The position numbers and the translations under genes were made by a program. A DNA stretch of 17,257 bases from Baffinella frigidus. Its lineage: Eukaryota; Cryptophyceae; Cryptomonadales; Baffinellaceae. Below are positions 13,401 through 17,257 of this stretch, one piece after another. The notes under the pieces are model-generated. The model was not told where the DNA came from, did no database searches, and was given only the letters and a program-made list of their open reading frames with translations. The stretch covers positions 79,169 to 96,425 of the forward strand of contig MU646420.1 in the NCBI GenBank assembly GCA_026770585.1, in the 5' to 3' direction. Each line of letters begins with the position of its first letter. Position 1 is the stretch's first letter.

Positions 13401-16396
13401 AAGCTTTCAAGCCGTGAGGTTCTTGGAAGGATCTTCGAGAGCAGATCTCATCCGGACGAGCGTTCCTCAGGAATACGATTTCGGGGATCTCCGATTCTAT
13501 TCTGGTGTATATTAAGGCTATACATGAAGGCTAGATAGGCGACTATCTAATTTCTACCCTTTAAGATACACCAAAATCGTATTCCTGAGAAATACTCGGC
13601 GGGATTAGATTCGCGGGAAACGGTCCCCGGAAGATCTAACCGTGTGCCTGACCCTGCTCCGCGCAGATTGTTCCACACACACCACCTTGACTGTAGGTTT
13701 CGCGCGCATTGCTTTACACTCCGTGGTTTACACAGGTTGCTCTACACGCAGAGAACGTTTCACCTTGGATGACGTTTCACTTGGGATAATTTCCCGACTT
13801 GGCGCAGATTGTTCTACACGCAGCACCTGGACGTACAGGCGCACTTCCAACACCTCGACGCGCTGCCGATGGACCAGGTCACGCCCCCTGGGGGTACTAG
13901 CAACATCCTAGTAACTCACTAGTAACTCACTAGTAACTCACTAGTAATTTACTAGTAACTTACTAGAAACTTACTAGTAAGTTAGTAACTTGCTAGTAAG
14001 TAACCTACTAAAATCTTACTAGTAAGTTAGCAACTTACTAGTAATTTACTAACCAGTACGTGCCTAGTTACTAGTCGCTAGTAGGATACTAGTAACTTAC
14101 TGCACGTTATTAGTCACTAAGAAGTTAGCAGCACCTGGACGTGCAGGCGCACCTCCAGCACCTCGACGCGCTGCCGATGGACCAGGTCACTATTTCGCTT
14201 ACTAGCAAGTTCCTAGTAAGTTACTAGTAAGGTACTAGTAAGTTCCTAGTAAGGTACTAGTAAGTTCCTAGTAAGTTACTACTAAGTCACTAGTTCCGAG
14301 TAAGTTCCTAGTAAGTTCCTAGTGTGTTCTCAGTACGTTACTAGTGTGTTACTAGTAAGTTACTGTAAGTTACTACTACCCCCACGGAGGTACCTACTGT
14401 AGTAAGTACAGTAAGATACCGTGGTTGGTACAGGCGCACTTTCAGAATCTAGACGCGCTTGCGATACACCAGGTCACGCCTCTCTCTCTGACTTGTTGTA
14501 GGTACAGTACGGGGGTACGCGCTTAGTACACTGCTACACTTGGCACCTACCACTCGAGGCTGCGACGGGGAGTATTTTAGAAGTGGGGATGTTGAAATGT
14601 GTACCAGAGTTGGTCACATATCTAACGAATATTTGTTAGATACGTGACCAAATACGTCAGTTTGTGTGAAAATTACTACACACTGACCCACTTGTAAAGG
14701 ACCCCCGGTTTTAAAATGGTTGCAGTTCTGACCTCGAGTGGTAGCCGAGGAGGCGGTTCCCGCCAAATTTATCTCAGATTCAAAGTGGCATTGGAGCCAT
14801 TTTGTACATTCAGGGCTTAGATTCCTTTCCTGATGTACCGTAAATAGTTTATATTGACGGCAGCGGAGAAAAGGTTGATGGGAGAGCGCGACTAAATCCT
14901 CCGCTCTATGCTGGCGATATATCTGAATATGTATCTCAACATGGAGGCGGTGCCGCTTTAGGATCCAGGGTGTAGGGATGCGAAACTGGTCAAAATGTAT
15001 CTCAACATGGAGGCGGTGCCTCCAAGGAGGCAGACGCAGAAGCAGAGTGAGCCTGGCGGTGGGGGTGGCGTGGGAGATGATCTCGGAGACACGTGTGTGT
15101 GTGGGGGGGGTTCTTCGCTTGCTCTGAATCTACGGAACCAAGCAGGCGATATATCTGAACATGGAGGCGGTGCCTGCCAAGGAGGCGGTACCGGAGATGC
15201 ACTTCACGTTACTAGTAACTTACAAGTAACTTACTAGCAACTTACAAATAACTACTAGTAACTTACTAGTAACTAGCTAGTAACGTACTAGGAACTAACT
15301 AGCAACGCACTAGTAACTACAAGTAACGTACTAGTAACTTACTAGTAACTTACTAGTAACTTACTGTACCTTTCTCGAAGCAGGCGATATACCTGAACAT
15401 GGAGGCAGTTCCTGCCAAGGAGGAGGTACCAGAGCTGCACTTCACGGCAATCACGACCTTCAAGCGGAATCCCCACGTCTACACCAAGGAGGTTCGGGCA
15501 AACCCTCAACCCTAAACCCTCAACCCTAAACCCTAAACCCTAAACCCTGAACCTCAAACACCAAAACCCACACCCCAAACCCCACACCCCACACCTTAAA
15601 CCCCAAACCCCAAATCTCAAACCTTGGACCGCAAACCTCAAACCCCAAACCTCAAACTCCAAACCCCAAACCCCAAACTCTAACCCTGCCGGGAGAGCCA
15701 AACGGTCATCAGCGGAATTCAGAACTTAACCTAAACCCAAACCCTAGACTCCAAACCTCAAAACCCAAACCCCGAAACCCAAACCCCAACCCTCCAAACC
15801 AGGAGAGCGCGAGGGTGCTCCGCACATGGAATTCAGAGCGGCACAAGTACTTCATGGGATACCAGGTCTCTCCCCCGAGGCTACCCAAGCATCCAGAATA
15901 AAAATCATCTACAATCAACTTTTGGGAGATTCTCCCGCACTTTTGTTGACTGACATATTATATTTAGTCTACTGATACTTTCAGGCAGACTTACATGTTT
16001 TGTCAACCGCGTTCTGAGATCGACGGCATATTCTCTATAGGTGCCTGCAAGGTGTCGTTTGATACCCTCAGAACAGCCGGGAAAAGGAGTTAACACCTTC
16101 ACAACAGGCGGGCAAATGAGATGACACCCCCAAAACAGCCGGGAAAAGGATCCGACCCCCCCCAACCCCCTAGCAGCCACCGGGGGCTCCTCGGATACAG
16201 TCTATCGCAACGATTTGTACTAGAATCTTATCCATTGCTATGAATTCCAACCGGAATTCCCCCCGATAATCCGGGGGAAAACATCTTGGGTCGCTGCCAA
16301 GTGGAACATCCCCCCTGACCCCCCCCAAAACAGGTTGGCAAAGCCGCCGTGAGAGTCTTGGCCGGCCATCCAGCTACCGAGGACTCTCCTTTCCAG
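7251..16396 (+). CDS. secretory-pathway glycosyltransferase (Glyco_tranf_2_4/GT92-like) with N-terminal UVR-like repeats, 12 exons, 3' incomplete
   Basis: Predicted to transfer a sugar in the ER/Golgi; donor and acceptor unknown. Exons: 7251-7466, 7947-8042, 8746-8866, 9452-9540, 10465-10596, 11154-11231, 11811-11850, 12641-12704, 13808-13877, 15384-15491, 15803-15865, 16334-16396. All junction phases match, giving 380 codons with no stop. Residues 1-30 are a signal peptide. Residues 42-144 hold three UVR-like helical repeats, the clearest being DALKRQEFEAAAALRDAL. Residues 145-160 are a Gly/Glu linker. ISIGIC (161-166) opens the GT-A domain, followed by WLGYHFVTGF (180-189), FLDD (195-198), the DxD-type HIDDDELFY (274-282) and YFMGYQVGKAAVRV (354-367). 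The order matches Glyco_tranf_2_4/GT92 proteins. No stop is reached, so a 3' exon is missing, either in 16397-17257 or beyond. Introns carry exon copies and telomere-like repeats. Fold confidence is high; family level moderate. Confidence 0.82.
7754..7781 (+). pseudogene. echo of the 3' end of exon 2
   Basis: ACCACCGCGAGACGCTCACG then TTCAGG resembles the CACCGCGATGACTTCCGCG / CCCAGG end of exon 2, with a deletion. It lies in intron 1. Confidence 0.45.
7855..7905 (+). pseudogene. echo of exon 2, 5' part
   Basis: Preceded by a CCGCAG acceptor like the true CTGCAG. GGAGACATGCAGCGCATCGC differs from exon 2 at three positions. It reads MQRIAESGGFDASGT against exon 2 MKSIAGKKEAAVAAGDFSGA, so it has an internal deletion and no matching donor. 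Confidence 0.6.
7947..8042 (+). CDS. exon 2: UVR-like repeat
   Basis: 32 codons, phase 0 to phase 0. KKEAAVAAGDFSGAARHRDD follows the UVR pattern (Ala-rich helix, D-F, A-A, then R-D). The acceptor is CTGCAG and the donor the atypical GTCACT. Confidence 0.78.
8131..8153. repeat. 23-bp near-perfect palindrome
   Basis: GGTCTCACCAA is followed by one central base and its exact reverse complement. The homologous site in the second block copy (8410-8432) has decayed to GGTTCACCAAATTGGTGCTC. Confidence 0.55.
8171..8213 (+). pseudogene. echo of exon 2 3' end and donor
   Basis: GCCGCGAAACACCGCGACGA and the following CTTTCGTGCCCAA|GTGACTTATG align with exon 2 GCCGCGAGGCACCGCGATGA and CTTCCGCGCCCAG|GTCACTTATG. 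The last exon base is changed from G to A at the donor. Confidence 0.65.
8290..8315 (+). pseudogene. second echo of the exon 2 donor junction
   Basis: GATGATTCCGGGCGCAG|GTGACTTGTC aligns with exon 2 GATGACTTCCGCGCCCAG|GTCACTTATG with a one-base deletion. Confidence 0.5.
8448..8588. mobile_element. 141-bp foldback element (MITE-like)
   Basis: About 57-bp inverted arms with only a few mismatches, beginning CACAATCTA and containing GTCAACTCCCCCACCAAA in the left arm, enclose a short A/T-rich centre. It lies wholly in intron 2. No target-site duplication is obvious, so assignment to a transposon superfamily is open. Confidence 0.65.
8746..8866 (+). CDS. exon 3: UVR-like repeat
   Basis: 40 codons plus one base (phase 1 out). 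ARLADALKRQEFEAAAALRD is the best UVR-type match in the protein. The acceptor is CACAG and the donor GTGCCT. Confidence 0.78.
8930..8957 (+). pseudogene. echo of exon 3 3' end and donor
   Basis: It reads ALYDALAATG against exon 3 ALRDALAATG and keeps both the phase-1 end and a GT donor (ACAG|GTCAAA). It lacks the upstream acceptor and the rest of the exon. Confidence 0.7.
9222..9395 (+). repeat. telomere-like array, homogeneous CCCCAAA units
   Basis: About thirteen near-perfect CCCCAAA units to about 9318, then mixed CCCCAAA/CCCTAAA. This is the TTTGGGG variant of the TTTAGGG family, C-rich on the coding strand. Confidence 0.9.
9452..9540 (+). CDS. exon 4: acidic Gly linker and start of the GT-A domain
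   Basis: 89 nt, entering phase 1 and leaving phase 0, exactly as needed between exons 3 and 5. It encodes a G/D/E-rich linker then ISIGICSQMFRPGK; the hydrophobic ISIGIC fits the first GT-A strand. The acceptor is CTGCAG and the donor GTGCCC. Confidence 0.68.
10042..10087 (+). pseudogene. exon-5 echo 1
   Basis: Follows a CAACAG acceptor and reads TIEAWLGYHFLTVF before passing into CCCTA-type sequence. Only the 5' third of exon 5 is present. Confidence 0.7.
10116..10188 (+). pseudogene. exon-5 echo 2
   Basis: Follows TTTAG and reads KLEAWLGYHSVTGFPHAILV, then LGDS. The frame is open but it is truncated before the SDEESPG part and has no donor. Confidence 0.7.
10262..10353 (+). pseudogene. 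exon-5 echo 3
   Basis: Follows CCCTCAG like the true exon and reads KLEAWLGYHFVSCFTHAILF then LDDPSDEASP. It is truncated before the donor-proximal third. Confidence 0.72.
10465..10596 (+). CDS. exon 5: GT-A core, with a GC donor
   Basis: 44 codons, phase 0 to 0, the only complete one of five copies. WLGYHFVTGF is the family's EWLxYHxxxG-type motif and FLDDASDEES its D/N-x-S region. The acceptor is CCTCAG. The donor is GAG|GCAAGC, a GC donor with the context usual for GC-AG introns. Confidence 0.78.
10731..10838 (+). pseudogene. exon-5 echo 4, with an intact GT donor
   Basis: Reads from YHFVTGRTHA through AIIFLEDASDEESPG to THGAE and ends GAG|GTGCGG, so it has the better donor of the two long copies. 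The first ten codons and the acceptor are missing. Confidence 0.72.
10995..11044 (+). pseudogene. exon-6 echo 1, with an in-frame stop
   Basis: Follows GAACAG like exon 6. Its fifth codon is TAG where exon 6 has CAG, and the sequence then reads GGAALEKEWQT before diverging. No donor. Confidence 0.75.
11154..11231 (+). CDS. exon 6
   Basis: 26 codons, phase 0 to 0: VTIMQRGAALEKEW then HTLATFEKFKGQ. It continues the strand after THGAE. The acceptor is GAACAG and the donor GTGCTG. Confidence 0.74.
11330..11380 (+). pseudogene. exon-6 echo 2
   Basis: Reads MEEEWQTLQIFEKFKGQ with donor GTTACG. The first third and the acceptor are missing. Confidence 0.7.
11543..11596 (+). pseudogene. exon-6 echo 3
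   Basis: Reads LEEEWQTLDTFEKFTGQ with donor GTTGCG. The 5' end and acceptor are missing. Confidence 0.7.
11811..11850 (+). CDS. exon 7 (40 nt)
   Basis: 13 codons plus one base: VADDHMARQILNA and the first base of a Gly codon that exon 8 completes. In the family this helix precedes the W-x-x-x-I-D-x-D-E strand. The acceptor is GATCAG and the donor GTACCC. Confidence 0.7.
11968..11993 (+). pseudogene. exon-7 echo across its donor
   Basis: GATCCTCAACGCA|TTTACCCACCC against exon 7 GATCCTCAACGCAG|GTACCCACCC. The donor G|GT has become T|TT, so the site is dead. Confidence 0.7.
12245..12272 (+). pseudogene. exon-8 echo 1
   Basis: TTGTCAG|GCGTGGCAGTGAAGCTGGCG then CGGGAGAT: acceptor and the first ten codons of exon 8 (VAVKLARE), then diverging. 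Confidence 0.72.
12372..12399 (+). pseudogene. exon-8 echo 2
   Basis: TTCTCAG|GCGTGGCGGTCAAGTTCGCG then CGGGAGAT, the same segment as echo 1 with different substitutions; the sequences downstream of the two echoes also match. Confidence 0.72.
12641..12704 (+). CDS. exon 8: catalytic HIDDDE strand
   Basis: 64 nt, entering phase 1 and leaving phase 2. REMGVKWLLHIDDD ends in the first two bases of a Glu codon. The H-I-D-D-D-E segment is the metal/nucleotide-sugar binding DxD-type motif of this GT-A family. The acceptor is CGTCAG and the donor GA|GTGCGC. Confidence 0.8.
12717..12875 (+). repeat. telomere-like array, homogeneous CCCTTAA units
   Basis: CCTGAA-type units at 12717-12765 give way to about a dozen CCCTTAA units (12768-12872). 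This is a different variant from the CCCCAAA of intron 3, in the same orientation. Confidence 0.9.
13466..13589. mobile_element. 124-bp foldback element (MITE-like)
   Basis: Arms CTCAGGAATACGATTT and AAATCGTATTCCTGAG are a perfect 16-bp inverted repeat. TGGTGTAT/ATACACCA extends the stem after a 21-base insertion in the left arm. No coding content. Confidence 0.5.
13667..13710 (+). pseudogene. exon-9 echo 1
   Basis: CGCGCAG|ATTGTTCCACACACACCACC then TTGAC, against exon 9 ATTGTTCTACACGCAGCACC then TGGAC. Acceptor kept, 3' part diverged. Confidence 0.6.
13736..13772 (+). pseudogene. exon-9 echo 2
   Basis: CACAG|GTTGCTCTACACGCAGAGAA matches the first 16 bases of exon 9 with two changes, then diverges. 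Confidence 0.55.
13808..13877 (+). CDS. exon 9
   Basis: One base completing the Glu of HIDDDE, then 23 codons beginning LFYTQHLDVQAHFQHLD and ending ALPMDQ, phase 0 out. The junction recreates HIDDDELFY, typical of the family, which strongly supports the model. The acceptor is GGCGCAG and the donor GTCACG. Confidence 0.8.
13905..14110 (+). repeat. CTAGTAACTTA-type short tandem array 1
   Basis: Units of 9-11 bp built on ACTAGTAACT, mixed with inverted TAGTAAGTTA units. ACTAGT is itself palindromic. Confidence 0.8.
14127..14185 (+). pseudogene. exon-9 echo 3, nearly identical
   Basis: From GCAGCACCTGGACGTGCAGG to GATGGACCAG|GTCAC it differs from exon 9 at only about three bases. It is the youngest duplication here; it lacks the first 14 bases and the acceptor (a GTTAGCAG precedes it). 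Confidence 0.8.
14190..14385 (+). repeat. TAGTAAGTTCC-type short tandem array 2
   Basis: Units TAGTAAGTTCC/TAGTAAGGTAC, largely the reverse-complement orientation of arrays 1 and 3. Confidence 0.8.
14428..14472 (+). pseudogene. exon-9 echo 4
   Basis: GTACAGGCGCACTTTCAGAA then TCTAGACGCGCTTGCGATAC and ACCAG|GTCACGCC: the 3' two thirds of exon 9 and its donor, with about seven changes. Confidence 0.7.
14548..14745. mobile_element. 198-bp inverted-repeat element (MITE-like)
   Basis: Terminal CTACCACTCGAGG at 14548 is inverted at 14745. Inside is a nested stem, TTGGTCACATATCTAAC pairing with GTTAGATACGTGACCAA (14610-14651, one mismatch), and weaker complementarity between. A related left end occurs at 13152-13200. 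Confidence 0.5.
14913..14955 (+). pseudogene. exon-10 echo 1
   Basis: GCGATATATCTGAATATG, a short insertion, then CTCAACATGGAGGCGGTGCC; it stops where exon 10 continues with TGCCAAGG. Confidence 0.6.
14997..15030 (+). pseudogene. exon-10 echo 2
   Basis: TGTATCTCAACATGGAGGCG then GTGCCTCCAAGGAGG; no acceptor, donor or 3' part. Confidence 0.6.
15146..15208 (+). pseudogene. exon-10 echo 3, cut off by a CTAGTAA array
   Basis: Follows AAGCAG like exon 10 and reads AIYLNMEAVPAKEAVPEMHF then T. It stops at CACTTCACG, where the CTAGTAA array begins. Confidence 0.75.
15205..15366 (+). repeat. CTAGTAACTTA-type short tandem array 3
   Basis: ACTAGTAACTTA units between exon-10 echo 3 and exon 10 itself. 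It is largely the reverse complement of array 2, about 0.8 kb upstream. Confidence 0.8.
15384..15491 (+). CDS. exon 10
   Basis: 36 codons, phase 0 to 0: AIYLNMEAVPAKEEVPELHF then TAITTFKRNPHVYTKE. The F-N-x-E-A-V-P type segment fits the family after HIDDDE. The acceptor is AAGCAG and the donor GTTCGG. Confidence 0.78.
15492..15802 (+). other. intron 10, mostly telomere-like repeat
   Basis: 311 bp. CCCTAAA/CCCCAAA/CTCAAAC units fill 15499-15686 and 15728-15797, with an exon-11 echo between. Confidence 0.75.
15691..15725 (+). pseudogene. exon-11 echo
   Basis: GGGAGAGCCAAACGG then CATCAGCGGAATTCAGAAC resembles exon 11 GGAGAGCGCGAGGG then CCGCACATGGAATTCAGAGC with indels. Confidence 0.45.
15803..15865 (+). 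CDS. exon 11
   Basis: 21 codons, phase 0 to 0: ESARVLRTWNSERHKYFMGY then Q. K-Y-F-M-G-Y matches the conserved (K)YFxxYxNGK segment, completed by exon 12. The acceptor is ACCAG and the donor GTCTCT. Confidence 0.72.
15866..16333 (+). other. intron 11, with a 31-bp tandem echo of the exon-12 acceptor
   Basis: 468 bp. Unique A/T-rich sequence to about 16050, then three 31-bp units described separately, then C-rich sequence leading to the acceptor. Confidence 0.65.
16072..16160 (+). repeat. 31-bp tandem repeat echoing the exon-12 acceptor
   Basis: AACAG followed by CCGGGAAAAGGA, GCGGGCAAATGA and CCGGGAAAAGGA, at 16077, 16108 and 16139: an exact 31-bp spacing. Each resembles the true junction AACAG|GTTGGCAAAGCC. 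Confidence 0.6.
16334..16396 (+). CDS. exon 12
   Basis: 21 codons, phase 0 to 0: VGKAAVRVLAGHPATEDSPF then Q. V-G-K-A-A-V-R corresponds to the family's N-G-K-S-A-x-R. The acceptor is AACAG and the donor GTGAGA. The expected downstream G-V-H segment is not found in the window. Confidence 0.7.
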
Positions 16397-17165
16397 GTGA
16401 GAGCCCGTCTGCTAGTCACGGGACTGTATCCCCAGAGTCTCGCCCATGCAAAAAGCCAACTTCAGAATAGTCCGATAACCCTCCTTTGGCAGACCACACA
16501 GCGGGCTTCGAAAGGATTTTCGGCCCAAATCGGGCCACCTTTCCGGTACCTTATCCGTAGGAACCCCCATATGTCCCTACGGGTTGCCTACTGTAGGGTC
16601 CTAGGTCTTATCGCTGAGGGGTTATTCAAACCCCCTTCGAGGTCCGCTGTGTGGAACAGTTGACTGAACCGGGCAGGTTTTGTACCAGGACGATGACTAA
16701 TCCGAGCAGGGGTTGTACCAGGAAGAGCGAAGGTTAGTCAACCATCGTACGGGAGGCTCCTTTTCAGGACGGCGCGTACCCCCGATTATGTTGTTGAATG
16801 GCGCGTGAATCCACAAGGTGGGCTTCAAAGATGTTTTTGAAATTTGGGCCACAGATCAGCAATAAAATGGCTTTCCGGAATTTCGGCAATAAAATACACC
16901 GAATTCTTGAGTAGTACTGCGATCCTAAAAGGACCGATCTGTGAGCCCCAACCCCTCAACCCCTCACCGTAAAACTCTACACCCTCAAAACACCGCATGG
17001 ATACCAGGCAACGTATGTTGCCGAAACCCTTGCCCCCTCAACGGTGAACCGTAGTGCCCAATCTACACCCCCAAACCGTGAACTCTACACCCTGACAACA
17101 CGGCAGGGATACGAGGCGATGGATGTGACAGCTTTCTCCCTCCCTGCCCCTCCAAATGGTACTAC
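16397..17165 (+). other. region after exon 12, next exon not identified
   Basis: Holds a diverged repeated pair (GGGCTTCGAAAGG near 16502 and GGGCTTCAAAGATG near 16821, each followed by a GGGCCAC word) and two TTGTACCAGGA words (16680, 16714). I could not choose an exon that continues the phase-0 frame with family motifs. Confidence 0.4.
16967..17160 (+). repeat. 109-bp tandem duplication, two diverged units
   Basis: Units begin CCGTAAAACTCTACACCCT at 16967 and CCGTGAACTCTACACCCT at 17076. Each contains a GGATAC(C/G)AGGC-like core. The core resembles the exon-11 donor region (GGGATACCAG|GT), so this may be another echo or a poorly conserved next exon. Confidence 0.5.
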
Positions 17166-17183
17166 GGGTTTAGGTTTTAGGGT

Positions 17184-17214
<31 letters not shown>

Positions 17215-17225
17215 AGGTTGATGGT

Positions 17226-17257
<32 letters not shown>
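17166..17257 (+). repeat. telomere-like array, TTTAGGG/TTGAGGG, cut by the window edge
   Basis: G-rich on the plus strand, mostly TTGAGGG units, opposite in orientation to the arrays inside the upstream introns. Confidence 0.9.

Larger units (their letters stand above)
12705..13807 (+). other. intron 8, with a CCCTTAA array, a foldback element and two exon-9 echoes
   Basis: 1103 bp. The array begins almost at the donor. The block at 13152-13200 (CCACTCGAGGATGC ... TTTGTACCAGG) is homologous to the left end of the element at 14548-14745. The 61-codon frame at 13012-13197 shows no motif. Confidence 0.65.
13878..15383 (+). other. intron 9 (largest), with CTAGTAA arrays, a foldback element and exon-9/exon-10 echoes
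   Basis: 1506 bp. Two late exon-9 copies and three early exon-10 copies sit among three CTAGTAA arrays and a 198-bp inverted-repeat element. No independent gene is visible. Confidence 0.65.

Noticed and set aside
13642-13911. 89-codon frame overlapping exon 9
   Set aside because: It contains exon 9 in another frame; the phase joined to exon 8 gives HIDDDELFY, so the other frame is a shadow.
16349-16663. 104-codon frame starting inside exon 12
   Set aside because: Shares the exon 12 frame's RVLAGHPATEDSPFQ and runs on into intron; a clear CAG|GTGAGA donor at 16396 and lack of motifs afterwards argue for splicing. Read-through as an alternative C-terminus cannot be fully excluded.
1-17257. 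tRNA, rRNA or snRNA genes
   Set aside because: I looked for GGTTCGANTCC-type B boxes with a matching A box and for rRNA-like blocks and found none; weak tRNA-like folds could be missed by eye.

Overview
The window looks like nuclear DNA of a eukaryotic alga. The two recognisable genes are split by GT-AG introns (one GC-AG), their proteins begin with ER signal peptides, and there are long degenerate arrays of the telomere-type repeat TTTAGGG. A cryptophyte is my best guess. The glucan phosphorylase carries a signal peptide followed by a transit-like region (with an LRGG motif and no Phe at the predicted cleavage point), as expected where starch metabolism sits in the periplastid compartment. 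This placement is inference; no rRNA or organelle marker is present.

Layout. (1) Positions 10-684, minus strand: 5' end of an alpha-glucan (starch/glycogen) phosphorylase gene, two exons, running off the left edge. (2) Positions 685-7250: about 6.5 kb without a convincing gene. It holds a 445-bp hAT-like MITE, a dispersed repeat family, several palindromes, a 69-codon open segment that may be an orphan exon, and a roughly 2.2-kb TTTAGGG/TTGAGGG/TTCAGGG array (about 3530-5767) interrupted by a 480-bp GC-rich island. (3) Positions 7251-16396 and probably beyond, plus strand: one gene in at least 12 small exons (40-216 nt) that join with matching phase into a 380-codon open frame. The product has a signal peptide, three UVR-like helical repeats and a GT-A glycosyltransferase domain of the Glyco_tranf_2_4/GT92 type with a HIDDDELFY motif. 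(4) The right end (about 16930-17257) has more telomere-like sequence and a 109-bp tandem duplication; the last exon(s) are not identified.

The striking feature is inside the second gene. Most exons are accompanied, in the neighbouring introns, by one to four truncated and diverged copies of themselves ('exon echoes'), commonly spanning a splice junction. Examples are five versions of exon 5, four of exon 6 (one with an in-frame stop) and five of exon 9. The introns also carry telomere-like arrays, always C-rich on the coding strand. Two of them are homogenised for different variants (CCCCAAA in intron 3, CCCTTAA in intron 8). Others contain foldback elements and CTAGTAA arrays. Eleven of eleven acceptors are CAG and ten of eleven exons begin with G, while donors beyond GT are almost unconstrained. 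The locus therefore looks like one where local duplication, rather than gene gain, generates novelty. Whether any echo is spliced into mRNA cannot be told from DNA alone.
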